From Maratus speciosus (lineage: Eukaryota; Arthropoda; Arachnida; Araneae; Salticidae), in contig OZ010795.1 of assembly GCA_963932465.1 (NCBI GenBank), positions 517,271,451 to 517,335,450 on the forward strand: a DNA stretch of 64,000 nucleotides, written 5' to 3'. The notes under the pieces are model-generated. The model had not been told where the DNA came from, searched no databases, and saw nothing but the letters and a program-made list of their open reading frames with translations. Each line of letters starts with the position of its first letter. Positions within the stretch are counted from its first letter, which is position 1. Positions 33,112 to 44,789 of this stretch are shown here, piece by piece. Both the position numbers and the translations under genes were made by a program.

Positions 33112-36100
33112 TTAGAGCTGTTCTCAACTGCTCTGCTTAACAAGCGCGAAACGTTTTGACACATTTACAAATTCATTTTTTAATGGAAAGATATAAAATT
33201 GGAAAGCCTGACCATGGAACCGATTTGAAATCGAACTGTGTTTTCCATTTTTTGATCAATAAATTACTGTCTGGCTCAGACAAGAAAAACCCTGAGTAGA
33301 TTTCCTGCTTTCGGAGATTCCAAGACTTGTAGGGAAGGAACTTCGTCCGTGGGAGGGGAAGGATAGAAAAGGTTACGGTAATTCTCGGAATGACCGATTG
33401 AATGGGAGAAAAGAAAATGCCGAACTTCCCTAAAATAAAGTCGACTGAACACAAGCGTCTAAAGACAGCACTCTCACAAAATGCACCATGCACCAAGTTT
33501 TGGTTTCTCGGAGGCAAAAACCGGTTTCCCCGCAGTAGGAAAGTGGAGTTACAGTATGAGCGCTCGCTGACAACGAGATGATCTCTTCGTCTGCTATGAA
33601 TACTTTAAAACCTTCGTTTAAAAGCAGTTCGTGTTCATATGTATTGAAAATGTACTACATATTAACAAATAATGAATAAAGTGTTATCAGAATGTAGATT
33701 TATGGATTTTGAAAACATTTCGGAATTTTTTTTAGTAGTTTCTGCAACTTCCCCTCCCCTTATTAATACTTCATTATTAAAATTTTATTGCTTTACTTTT
33801 TTATTTGTTCAGTTTGCACTGCGATGTGGTTACGGACTTTTTTAAATGAGTTTAAAAAATGAAAATTAAAAACTATTAGTACTATCATAAGTTAGTATTA
33901 GTACAAAATACGTAAATTGCCAAAATAAGAGTTAACAAAAATTTAGATCATTTTTCCTTTTAAAATATTGACTTATGAATTAAAAATTAAAAATTAGGGT
34001 AATTCTCAAAACAGGGAAACTGACAAGCATTATACGGATTACCTTATATTTACGGAACTAATATGATAATGCAAATCATTCGAAAATAATGAGAACATAA
34101 TAGCAGTGGCACATTATAAGTGTCAAAACTTTAAAATATGTGAAAAAATATTGTAAATAAAATAAATAATTACTGTCATTATTATCATGCTTCTTGAATT
34201 ATAGTTCTGTTTTCTTTATCGCTCTCATGTTGAAAATTAGATTAAATGTTAAAATTTGGAACCTTTTTTTTTTTTTTGAAAAAGACATATTTATCTTTAT
34301 GGTGAAATAGGAAAAGCTATTTGATTTCTTAGTACATAAATAAAAATACCAGCTATTTTCATACATTTACTAATGAAAATGATTTTAGGAACAGGTCAGG
34401 AATTAGTGACTATGGATTCAATAAATAATGAAGGGGGGGGGGGGGGGCATATAATTTATTTTTTCTTTTCTCCATTTTAATTTTAACTATTTATTTATTT
34501 GTATATGTATATTATCTAATGTTTTCAATTTATCGAACTAGCTGTATATTTTGAAATTAAAGAAAGCTGTAAAATAAATTTTCATCAGAACACTTGTATG
34601 CAGGATCCACTTAAAGAATAGAATATGCATGAAAAGCAGTTCCCCAAAAAACATTATTAATAATAATTAACATAAATGTTTGATATTCACATATCTGTGA
34701 TGGTATTATGAAATATTACAAACTCAATTTCGAGGCATTGGGAAAGTTCTTATTAATCTGCAACAATTTATTGGAATTTAATGAAATTTTCTTCACGTAA
34801 AACTTAATTAGATTGAATAAAGTTAAGGTACTGCAGATCTGAATAAAAATATTTCGTACAATTTATAATAAATGATAAGCTATTATACGTGTAAATATAA
34901 GAATAAAAAATAATACACTTACATAGTTAATGAATTTAATTTTTATTAAAGTAGCCAATGAATGCAATAAAAAAAATTTGAAGTCAGCCTATTGTGATAA
35001 CAGAGGCTCATTTCAATGTACCCCCCACCCACCCTCATTGTGTCCTTGTACAACTTAAAACAGCCTGATGGAATAAATACAGATTACTTTTAAATGTTGA
35101 AGTCTCAAATATTTGAAAATTGAAAAGGCTGCTCATATTACCATATGATAAAGTAGGGCGGGTGGAGCAGTACTACATCACATTAAGAATGCAAATGAGT
35201 ATTATACGAAAAGAAGGCAATTTTAGTATCACATTGGTTATGGAAAATTCTTGAATACAATTACCGAAACAGCTTTTCCGCATGCTCCTAAAATAAATTC
35301 ACATTATATATTAAATTGTTATGAATAAGCACATAATTTCATCACATAATTTTCTTTCACTTATTGACAATTAAAAGAAAATAAATAAAAGAAAAGTATT
35401 TCTAAAATTAAAATATACATCTAAAGGCTTAGTTATTAATTTTCACAAGGTTCTAAAATGACTTAACTTTTACCCTATATTATAGGTAATAAACATAAAC
35501 AAATCTATCACTTTTCAAAAGAAAAGAAAGAAAGAAAAATCAATCTCTTAAAGAGAGGGTGGTTTTTTTTATTCGTCATTAAAGAAATTTATTCATTGAG
35601 ATTTTCTTTATTTAACTCATAAACTCATGTTTCGAGGGTGGAAATGCTTCATGCTCGAAACACAAGCCTGCCGGCAAGATGACAGTTTTCGAAACTTTCA
35701 TAAGATAAAAATTAAAGCTTCACAATATGAACATAAGATTTCTCAACACATTAATACTTGAGTGACGAAAACATTAACATTACATATGCGATAGAAAGTA
35801 TGCATTTAAAATATTTGCGTGAAATACGCACAGTAACGAAACGACTAAGTCCAAAAGCATGCGCAATAAAAAGCCAATGGTCGAAAAACGGAGGAAACCG
35901 GTCGGAGGAGCATTAGAAACAGAAACTTGTGCTTTGTGCATTTTATGAGGGTGCTGTCCCTAGACGTTAGTGACTGAACAGTTACTCTGGCAACAGAGCC
36001 GAGTCAAAACCAGTTCCAGGGTTTTTCTTGTCTGAGCCAGACAGTACTTATTGAGTTAAAAGCGCAATTTTCATCACGTGACACGGCATTTTTCTCCTCT

Positions 36101-36323
36101 TACTGACTGGATTTTTTTTCTTTCGTTCGGAAGTTCAGTTCAAAATGCCGACTTTGACAATATTTTCTGAAAGATCTATTGCGCTTACAAGAAAACGGAA
36201 AAAAAACAGTTCGATGACATAGTTTCTGAATAACAACACCGCCTAGTTTCATTCGTTTCGGAACAAAAATGAATTAAAACTTATGTCAGAGAGTTGAACC
36301 TTTGGATTTGAGAACTGCCTTAA
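33112..36323. mobile_element. TTAA-flanked MITE, copy 4, split by a 2.78-kb insertion
   Basis: The left part (33,112-33,266) and right part (36,045-36,323) together rebuild the ~430-bp family seen at 3,455, 21,519 and 24,986. TTAA is intact at 36,320-36,323 and reads TTAG at 33,113. The split falls between TTTGATCAATAAATTA and the ...TTATTGAGTT block that are contiguous in the other copies. Confidence 0.8.
33267..36044. mobile_element. TA-flanked TIR element, 2,778 bp, no transposase
   Basis: The ends are a perfect ~28-bp TIR starting CTGTCTGGCTCAGACAAGAA, with weaker inverse similarity continuing about 200 bp inward (GACAGCAC, AAATGCAC, CGGTTTCC boxes at 33,455-33,530 and 35,875-35,960). 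TA flanks both ends (33,265-33,266 and 36,045-36,046). Three uninterrupted copies of the host MITE give the unoccupied site. The TA target suggests Tc1/mariner-type transposition. The AT-rich interior has no frame resembling a DDE transposase, so it is a large non-autonomous element. Confidence 0.8.
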
Positions 36324-38407
36324 GCATAAGGAAGCAGATGGAAGAAAGGATGAATGTTTAAATAAAAGTTTCCTATGAAAAGGGGAAAACATAGAAAAAA
36401 ATTAGATCGCACAAAATGAAAGGAAGTGAATGATAAAAAGCTCCATTTCCGCAGAATCTTTTGAAATCCGGCAATATGAGTGACGGTCCAACCAATTACA
36501 TGTCACGCTAGTGGAGAAGAAGTACGCGATTGGCGGCGATCAGGAATCCAATTTCGGAATTCTTACACTTCGCCGAATTTACGCTCGCCTGCCTACCCTC
36601 CTATACGACTAGTCCCTCCGAAAAAGAGAACGAAAGAGAAATAAGTAGATATAAGGAATGAAAAAAAGCTATTTCTTCAATTTCGTTTTCCACCTCTGAC
36701 TCGTTTTTAGGGGGATAGTTCAATGCAGGTGAATTTGATTCCTTTTTCGCTTTCCCGTGATATTTTACTTAATATCTTTTAGCGTTCAATATATGTATGT
36801 GTCTCTGTAATTTTTGTTTTACTCAGTAGATATCGAGGTGGAAACACAATGACAACCTGTTTTATTCTTTAACTACATGACATTCGACTGAATCAAATTT
36901 ATTTCATAGATTTGTTAATTAATTATTACTTTTCTACACTGGCTTTTTTAAATTATTATTTTATTTTATTTTGTATTGTTATTGAATATAGTTATAAATT
37001 ATCTAATTATGTGAATCAGTTTTGCAAAAATCATTTTTTAGGAAAACATATCGACGGCGAAAAACTAATGAGCTAATGAAGAACGTTGATTTGAAAACGA
37101 TAAGATGTTATTTTATTCAATCGAAATCTCAATATAAGTAGTAGCAATCCAGTATTGCAGTAGCAATCCTTAGAAGCAATCCAGTATTTATTATATTGTT
37201 TTCTAATATTGAGCCAGTAATGCATTCATCAGAAATACCAGTATTGATTTTAAATATTGGCTTTATAAATGAAATGCTTCTACATAGCAGAATATTGGCT
37301 TTATATTGAAAATATTAACAATGAAACGGGGAAATATACATTTTCATTGTTGCACTTTGATATTGTAACAATATTTCATCTCAATAGTTCAAACATTGGC
37401 TAAAATCTAGCCAATGCAATTAATATTGGCCCAATATTTTTTTCAACGATATAACTAGCATGATACAGCATGCCCCTTTTCCTCAATACTTTATGAATAT
37501 AAAGAAATGATGTAAAGTGCATTCAAAGCTGAATTGCTCATACATTATATAAAATTTCATTACGAAAAAGTTTAAAGATATTAAAAGTTCCGGAAAAAAA
37601 AAAAAACACTGCAGTCGATCGAAATTAGTTTAGATAAAAACTAATGTATGTGATTTTAAATTAATATAGTTCTACAACTGCAACGCTTTTACTCTGGCTA
37701 ATTTTAATGTGAACTAACGCTAATTTGAACAGAAGGTTATAGATAAGCAGCAACATAACATTAATAATTAAATTTTATCAAAAATTGGAGTCAAAAGTGT
37801 TTTAGCCCCTCTGGATCTTTCATATAGTTAAAACAACTGAATCGAAGGACGTGAGGGATGAATGTTTGAATGAAAAGACCTTAAAACGAGAAGAAATCTT
37901 AAGAACGGCCATGTTACTATTAAAAAGTTTGTGGTGGATTGAACCATAGAGGGGTTGATCCGACTTTTGGCGTTGCAGTAGCTGCAACTATAAGATGGTG
38001 AAACCTTGTTCCTACATTTGAATTACGGTTCAACCAGAGTTCCACCTGAAGGAGAAAAGTTTCACCATTTGCAGCACCAAAATTGGGTTCAACCTATAAA
38101 AAAAAATTAACAGTCTGGTTACGCTTGATTAGTGAAAAGTGATTGCTTAGTAAACTTATAAATATGTGGAACTTCACATAAAAACCATGCAGCATCGTTT
38201 ACAAAACGATCCACATCAAATTTTTGACATAAAATGTCCAGGTAAAGATACGACTCTTTATAATAAAGCACAAAGCAACACATTTAAATTTTAATAAGAT
38301 GTAAACTTTGATTCATTCTAGACTAATGAAATCTTATACCGTAAGAGTAAACAAGTATAATTTTGAAGGAAAAAAATTAAGTGACTTCAAATAATTATTT
38401 CTAATCC

Positions 38408-38444
<37 letters not shown>

Positions 38445-39592
38445 TGAGAATAACGTCATGTTATAAACAATGCCGATTTCTTGCAGAGGGCGTTCAAATA
38501 TTTTTGTAATGATTTTGGAAAAGAAATATATAAACAAAGATGAGTATTTTATTTTCTAATATGTACTTATAGCCCTTTTTTTGAACTATAGTATTATATC
38601 TTGATTTCCAAGATAAAAGAACTTTTCTTAAAATATTGAGGTTGATTTTGTCGACCAACTCTTGAACTCCAACCACTCCTCAAGTGAAGGGCTTTTTTTT
38701 TAAAGTCCAAATGCTTAGCAATCCATAACAGATATGTCGATGGACTTGGGTAGATAACATTTAAAGAGAATATCCTCAATTCCTGTTACATTTCTAATTT
38801 TTTCTAAAAATGTAGAAGTAAGTAGATTTAGAAGTATTGCTGGTAGCCTTATCCTGGTGGAACTCAAACACAATGAAGATTGTTTAGATAAAATGATGAA
38901 ATGTCTTCTTTGAAAACTAACATATTTCTGATAGATATCAAAGTTAATTTTGACATTTTTCTTCTTCTTTCCTTATTTAAGTAATCCAGCAATAGCCGTT
39001 ACATCTTTAGCAAAACTTTCCTTGTTTTCTCTGAACCAACATTTTAGGTCTTTTTTTATTATATTGTTTTTAGTAAATCGATACTTTACAATTGCAATCA
39101 GATAAATATATCCAATTCTCATCAATTGTACATATTTCCCTTTTTCACCTGCCAATTAATTTCGATACAGTGATCTGCACATAGTCTAACGCCGGGAAGC
39201 ATATATTCGCTGTGAGAAACCTACAATATCTCATTCAAAACCCCTGCAAAATACTCAGAAACCAGTATAGGAAAAACCAATGTAAAATCAACTCTGTCTA
39301 AATTTTGGCTAAGTACAGAAATCTGCGGCAAAACTTAAAAATATTCTGTCGGTCATCAACAATCATCTCAATAGACACTATAGGGATCTACCTCAATGTG
39401 TAAGGCGGACAAAATGTTCTTTCAACTTGCCGAAGACTACCCGGAGATTCCCATGAGTTTAAACCGAAATTTTTGAATCATGAGGTCACGATATTCTCTT
39501 TCATCTTATGAGAGTATATACTTTGTTAGTGGCATCATGTACTAGGGATCTAAATGACTAGAAAAAATAGCCATTGTTCTCTGCGAAAAGGC
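36324..39592. other. Long stretch with repeat scraps, no gene assigned
   Basis: Contains a copy of repeat L (36,425-36,600), a cluster of AATATTGG/CCAATATT motifs at 37,130-37,445, a loose inverted repeat with GGTTGA and GTTGCAG boxes at 37,930-38,100, and a 32-T run at 38,412-38,443. Reverse-strand frames at 38,494-39,155 are short and unrecognised. Confidence 0.35.
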
Positions 39593-39854
39593 CTAGATGA
39601 TATAATGCAAGGGCATTTTAAGCAGCTTTTGGTATGGAATTGTGATTCCAAATGGTTTGGAGCTGAGAGTCACATTCTGACGTAGATTTTTATTCTTCGG
39701 ACAATCCGAATGTTTTAGTTCAGTGAAAGTCGCCAAGGCTGTACATTTCCAACCAAAGAAAAGGAAATAGGTGCTGTCCAGTCCAAGTTGATAGTGAGCA
39801 AAGAGAATCCACTCTCCGTCGAACACAATAGAGGATTCACACCGAGCTGAGAAA
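39593..39854 (-). CDS. Unidentified open frame, possible coding fragment
   Basis: A reverse frame of about 85 codons, open upstream to about 39,851 and ending at TAG 39,593-39,595. The translation includes FDGEWILFAHYQLGLDSTYF and is less low-complexity than other frames here, with varied codons and several C, W and G residues. A pyrimidine-rich TGTATTTCTCAG precedes it and could be a splice acceptor, but that boundary coincides with a transposon end at 39,857, so it may be accidental. I do not recognise the family. It could be a host exon, a retroelement scrap or chance. Confidence 0.25.
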
Positions 39855-39856
39855 TA

Positions 39857-40378
39857 CAGGGTGTTTATAAATGAAGTTTCATTTTCAAAACGCTGTGAAA
39901 AAAAGAACTACTGGTCAGAATGAACCGATATGTCATGTAAGTATGCGTGAAGCAATGAGAATTTGTTTTGCAAAAGAAAAAAAAAGTACAAAGGTTGACC
40001 GATAGATGGCGCGATACTCATCATAAGATGCTAATTAAAAGACGTGATATGCTGTTGTAGCACTCTTTGTTCTAAGCATATCCACCACGACAAGGTGATA
40101 CCGCAGCCGATAGGAATAAAAACTGGTTTTTAACTGTCCCTAGGCCAAAAACCGTGGAAATAGCAAAAACGAAAATGAACCCGTCTCTTCGAATTTATCA
40201 ATCAACTTCTTCAGACCGAATACTGTCATCGGGCCAGAGCCACTTCTTAAATCCTTTAATGTTCGGAATTTCTCCAATTCAATTGCCGCACAGTCACCGT
40301 TCTTGTAGAAAAAGCTTCACAAGCAGAGCCCGATCCTTCAATGATAGAGTCATAATTACCTTCTCAGACGCAGAATAA
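39857..40378 (-). pseudogene. Mariner-like transposon remnant with DUF4817 helix-turn-helix
   Basis: A TIR-like end CAGGGTGTTTATAAATGAAG next to TA (39,855-39,856) marks one side. The reverse strand encodes [16 protein letters not shown] in one frame, then [15 protein letters not shown] and [20 protein letters not shown] in another. This is the N-terminal helix-turn-helix (DUF4817-type) that precedes the DDE domain in arthropod mariner-like transposases. A frameshift near 40,310 separates the halves, the DDE catalytic region is missing, and the second TIR is not found. Identification is from family knowledge. Confidence 0.6.
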
Positions 40379-40672
40379 GAGGAACTTCGACTTCGAATAT
40401 GGTTTGACCGAGGTGCTTGTGGACACCTCCACACATCCCCGGTTAGAGACAGCTGATGAAAAACTGGAGAGCAATATAAAAACCTCATTGGTAGCAATAG
40501 CAGGGGGTGATAGGAATAAAATTAAAATAAAAAAAAGACTTAAATGTGGATAAAATGAGATACTGGAAATGAAAAAGGTATAAAAATAATCTTAAAAACT
40601 GACAAAAGTAAAATAGAGAGTGGGAGAAATTTTTTTAGCAACGGGTTGAATTAAAACCTAAATAGCCTTTAC

Positions 40673-40956
40673 CTAGTATTCTTCAACAGCTGAAGCTCCC
40701 CCGGGTGCGGGCAGTAATATAGTCTTGAAAAAGACTCTTTGCAACACCATAGCAGGGTCACAAGTTGATTACGTTCTATTCAAGAGGGAGTCTTATTGTA
40801 TCCGTATGGTTTGACTAGTATTCTTCAACAGCCGAAGCTCCCCCCGGGTGCGGGCAGTAATATCGTCTTGAGAAAGACTCTTTGCAATACCATAGCAGGG
40901 TCACAAGTTGATTACGTCCTATTCAAGACGGAGTCTTATTGTATCCGTATTATGAA
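40673..40956 (+). repeat. 142-bp tandem duplication, less AT-rich
   Basis: Two copies (40,673-40,814 and 40,815-40,956) differ at only a few positions. Each contains CTCCCCCGGGTGCGGGCAGT, a GTCTTGAGAAAGAC hairpin (GTCTTGAAAAAGAC in copy 1) and GCAGGGTCACAAGTTGATTA. Composition differs from the AT-rich surroundings. No coding frame and no recognised RNA family; no A/B box of a tRNA gene is evident. Confidence 0.85.
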
Positions 40957-40960
40957 TTTA

Positions 40961-41244
40961 GGTACTTGTTAATTATCCCGTCGACCAATTTCGCCAAATT
41001 ATATAAATCGCCAAGCCACTCGCCAAATTATACAAATTGACATATTCTTTATTTAAAATAACGAAAGAACAAATAAATTAGTAAAACATTAATAAAAATA
41101 CAAATAAAACGTCGAATTAATGGTTTTATTGGCCATTACTGGCATTTAATCTTACAATTAATTAATTAATGGCAAACCATTATTGGCATTTAAGCTTACA
41201 ATTTGGCGACAGTAATTTGGTCGACGGGATAACTAACAAGTACC
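40961..41244. mobile_element. hAT MITE (GTCGACC family), copy with perfect duplication
   Basis: The TIRs are GGTACTTGTTAATTATCCCG and CGGGATAACTAACAAGTACC. An 8-bp duplication TGAATTTA is exact at 40,953-40,960 and 41,245-41,252. The right flank is repeat N, and copy 1 of N near 22,675 has the site unoccupied. Interior blocks match the copies at 16,292 and 28,406. Confidence 0.9.
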
Positions 41245-41360
41245 TGAATTTAATATATATGATTGTAATAAATTTTGTATTCATGCATTGTTGCATAAGA
41301 GTGCAACAGCTATTGCATCAAGATCTGAATAATCATAAAACTAGTTATAGTACGCTTCAA
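41245..41360 (+). repeat. Dispersed repeat N, partial copy 3
   Basis: Matches 22,675-22,800: TGAATTTAATATATATGATT, GCATAAGAGTGCAACAGCTA and ATAAAACTAGTTATAG. The rest of N is absent. Confidence 0.65.
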
Positions 41361-41584
41361 CCTTTTCTTAACGATCTAATAACTCTTATCTTATTAAATA
41401 AATTCATTCTCGTCTGTTTTTGAAAAGTTAATCGGGAAACGATGAAATAAAAAATCAAGAAATCAAATGAAAAAATGGACCAGAAAAAGAAAAAATGGAC
41501 CAGAAAAAGAAAAAATGGAAAGAAAGAAAAGTAAAAGAATTAAAAAATATGCAGGCAAAAGTAAAGGAGCTGAAAAAAAAATAA

Positions 41585-41830
41585 CTGACAGAATGTTATC
41601 GGATAAATGAAAAGCAATAGATGGAAAAGAAAGAGCACCATTTCCGCAATTTCTTTTAACAGCAAATAGCATGATAGACAAACCAACCAATTATATGTCA
41701 CACTTGCATCAAAGAATGCCACTGTAAACAAACAGAGATCCAATTTTAGAAGTTTTATACACTTCGCCGATTATATGATTCTACACCTCGTCTGAATCTC
41801 ATAAATATCTTTTGAATCAGCTGAACTGAA
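41585..41830 (+). repeat. Repeat L, copy 2
   Basis: Shares GGATAAATG-AAAGCAATAGATGG, CCAACCAATTATATGTCACA and CACTTCGCCGA with 44,262-44,540 and, more distantly, 36,425-36,600. An old dispersed repeat of unknown class. Confidence 0.55.
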
Positions 41831-42170
41831 GTGTAAAAAACAAAAGAATGTGGTTGAATTTAGGTTTCAATAAAATGAGATTTTTTATTTTATTTTTTTC
41901 AAAAACTTACAATATTTTTTAAATATTTTTAATAAATAATTGTAGTTTCCGAGTTTGGTTAAAATTATTTAGTTTAGTTGAACCCTAGACATATTTGTAT
42001 TGAATTAACCTAAAAAACTGTTGATTTTCTTTTTCAACTGCGTAAAAATGTATCACTTGGCCTGGAATTGAATCCAATCTACCAACTGTGCTGCTTGGAT
42101 GACATCCGACCAATACAATTCACTCATATATTCTTTTGACGATAATTCCTGGTCTGTCATATGAGATGAT

Positions 42171-42566
42171 AGACTGGGAGGCGGTTGCACAAACTATCAC
42201 CTGATCGAAATGGTGGCTGAAATTCCAGGTTTAGTTAAAACTCGATTCACATATTAAAGTGCAATTGGTCTTCCAAGACACATCTTGGTGGAAAACACCT
42301 GCAAATCCGATTTTAGTGGTTGATTGGTAGGTTTACCATTGTGTTTTCCTGCTCTCAGTCCTCCATGTTTTCATACCTTTGAGTGCAGGGAAACACAATG
42401 ATAAACCTACCTATCAAACACTAAAATCGAGTCTGCAGGTGGTTTCCACCAAGATGTGATTTGACAGACCAGTTGCATTTTAATATGCCAATCGAGTTCT
42501 GTTTAATCCTGGAATTTCAGGCATCAACTCGATGAGGTGATGGTCTGCGCAGCCGTCTCTCAGTCT
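42171..42566. mobile_element. Palindromic TIR element, 396 bp
   Basis: The left half and right half are diverged inverse copies along ~185 bp. Paired segments include AGACTGGGAGGCGGTTGCAC against the inverse of GCGCAGCCGTCTCTCAGTCT, CTGAAATTCCAGG, ACATCTTGGTGGAAA, and TTGGTAGGTTTACCATTGTG. The loop is near 42,365. A foldback MITE is likely. The duplication is not clear and the class is unknown. Confidence 0.7.
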
Positions 42567-42825
42567 GTAACTCAACAGAATAAAACGCAGGTAAAGGAAT
42601 TCCAAGAAACTTTGGATAAGTAACTTCAGGTAGTTCAGTTCTTACATCAATGGCGATTCAATCCAGAGGTTTTAAGATCGAATCCTGTCCTGGGCACATT
42701 TTTATTCAGTTGGAAAAATATTCACTTGTGATATTTGTTTACCAATAAGCATGATTAAGTTTTAATAATAAAGTCTAAATATACAGCATAAAATTAATTC
42801 TAAAGCCTTACGAAATTCCTAGTCA

Positions 42826-42905
42826 AAACCAGGATTCGAACCAGCTGCATTTGTGCTTTATTAGCTACTACTACTTTTATCGATAGTTTAAGGCACCTTC
42901 CTACA
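42826..42905 (-). repeat. tRNA-like SINE head, degenerate
   Basis: The reverse strand carries GGTTCGAATCCTGG, a perfect pol III B box, with a weak A-box region upstream (CTATCGATAAAAGTAGTAGT). It resembles 46,925-47,000. No cloverleaf can be drawn with confidence. Confidence 0.4.
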
Positions 42906-43635
42906 TTAAATTAGCCGTTTTATTGAAAATTTTTTGAATTTTGTTTTATTGTTTTATTTGAAAGACCTATTTTTTACGATTCCAAACCAAATCCATTTTA
43001 GTTTTATTCCTACGATTGCTAGAAGAGGAGTTATGGCCAAGTTAATAAACAGAAAGTAATGAGTCAAATACCGGAAGTTGGCGTAGGAAGACCAGGAGAA
43101 GTGTAAACAATGTTTCTATGCATGTTTTTCTTACTTTTTTATACAAAAACACTAATACATTTTAATTGAGGCTTCTAGATTAATTCAATAGATAAGAAAC
43201 ACGATAGATAATAAATCTTTAAATGCGATTTCTGGCAAATTATTTTTCTGTTATTTCCATGTTCGATAAACTCCATTACATAAAATATTTTAAACATGTC
43301 TCAGTGAATTTTTGTCAGAAGGTTTTCCATATTATTCGCTATGTTCTGAACTAGAATCTAAGCTCTATGTGATAATGCAATTATTTTATAGGTACTCGAA
43401 TATAAAAAAAATGGTAGATTTTTTTAAAAAACATGCATTTTTTTATATATTTTGAAACATTTCACTTAATTTTGAAGATATTGTAAAAATCCCAGTTTAG
43501 TGCACAAGTAAGTGTAATAGTAGTATGCAGTACAAAGGAAATTGAAATATATTTGGTTGAATTGAATGTACACTGTCTGGCGTAAACATGTAATTTTGCT
43601 TACAAAAAATGAAAAAAAAAAACAATTTTTTATCA
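42906..43635. other. Non-coding stretch, no gene seen
   Basis: AT-rich DNA without a plausible frame. Confidence 0.35.
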
Positions 43636-43646
43636 AGATATTGTTA

Positions 43647-43886
43647 GGAGGAGTTGTTTATGACGGCCAATCATCAACATGAGAGATATGGGCCCAAAAG
43701 GGGGGAGGTGTCCTCCGTGCGGGTCTTTCTAAGGGAACCTAACCCGTATTTACGGAAAGAAATTCAAGTCTCGAAGAAAACCACGGAAAACTCCGAACGA
43801 TTAGGCCGACGGGCGCGATTGGGTTCAAACCCATCAACTCCCGTCTACCAGCTTTGACAGCAGAACCTCTCGGTCACTGGTGGGGC
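43647..43886 (-). mobile_element. tRNA-derived SINE, copy 2, perfect 11-bp duplication
   Basis: Reverse-oriented copy of the SINE at 10,706: B box GGGTTTGAACCC-type (GGGTTCAAACCC on the plus strand), the AACTCCGAACGATTAGGCC region, ACCACGGAAAACTCCG, and the 3' tail GGCCGTCATAAACAAC. AGATATTGTTA is duplicated exactly at 43,636-43,646 and 43,887-43,897, as expected from LINE-driven target-primed reverse transcription. The plus-strand frame 43,654-43,857 is antisense to the SINE and not a gene. Confidence 0.85.
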
Positions 43887-44261
43887 AGATATTGTTATGA
43901 TTTTATATCTTTTCATCATTTCGTATTAAAATTGAGCTAAAAATATGTGTATTTATTCAATATTTTACATTTATTACAGTGCTCCTATACTTAAATTGCT
44001 GCTTGAATAGAACGAAACAAAACAAACAACAGGAAAAATAATGGTAAATGTCACTTTCTGGTGGTATTTAGTGATTAACAATACATTTTTTACTTCAAAT
44101 GTCACACTTTTTGTCTGCTTATCAAAAGTTAATAGCGAAATGATGAAAAAAAAAACAACAAGAAAGCAGTTTAAGAATGATAGGAAAAGAGAAAAAATAA
44201 ACAAAAGGAATAATGAAACAAAAACAGAGGGGCACAAAATGAAGAGGGATACATAAAATAA

Positions 44262-44540
44262 CAGACACTATATTATTGGATAAATGGAAAGTAATAGATG
44301 GAAGGAAAAAAGAACAGTATCATTTCCGCAAGTTCTTTTGAAAGCAGATAGCATGATAGACGAACCAACCAATTATATGTCACACTTGCGTCAAAGAAGA
44401 ATGCAGTTGGAAGCAAACAGAGATCCAATTTCAGAATTCTTACACTTCGCCGAATGTGTGATTCTCCACACTCCAGCTGAATCCCATACGCTCTTTCAGA
44501 GAGTATCTTTGGAATTAGCTAAACTGGGGTGTAAAAAGTC
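44262..44540 (+). repeat. Repeat L, copy 3 (with accidental 116-codon frame)
   Basis: Matches 41,585-41,830. A frame of 116 codons (44,284-44,634) is open here, but the corresponding frames in copies 1 and 2 are interrupted, and the translation shows no family motif, so it is treated as repeat sequence. Confidence 0.5.
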
Positions 44541-44789
44541 CTTCCGGCCAGTGCCGGGAGGAAGAGGTAGCTTTCATAATCCTTATTTAAAAAAAGCCAA
44601 CTTATATCATGCAAACACACGAAGGTCAATTTAGTGGAAACCGAATATAGGAGATTCAATACTAATTTTTATCAATATAATGAATGAGAATTTCGCGAAA
44701 TTAGTCAGCTTTATCCAAGCTGCTTTTCTTTAAAGTAACTTATATTTGGCTGCCAAATTCGGCAATTTCTTAAAGTGCCTGTCATTTTA

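Noticed and set aside
37130..37445. Cluster of AATATTGG motifs as a MITE
   Set aside because: The motifs are frequent, but no consistent terminal inverted repeat or duplication could be defined.
43654..43857. Forward 67-codon frame
   Set aside because: Antisense to the SINE copy; it includes the complement of the pol III B box.
44284..44634. 116-codon forward frame, the longest outside the retroelements
   Set aside because: It lies in repeat L; the other two copies have stops and frameshifts, and no domain is recognisable.
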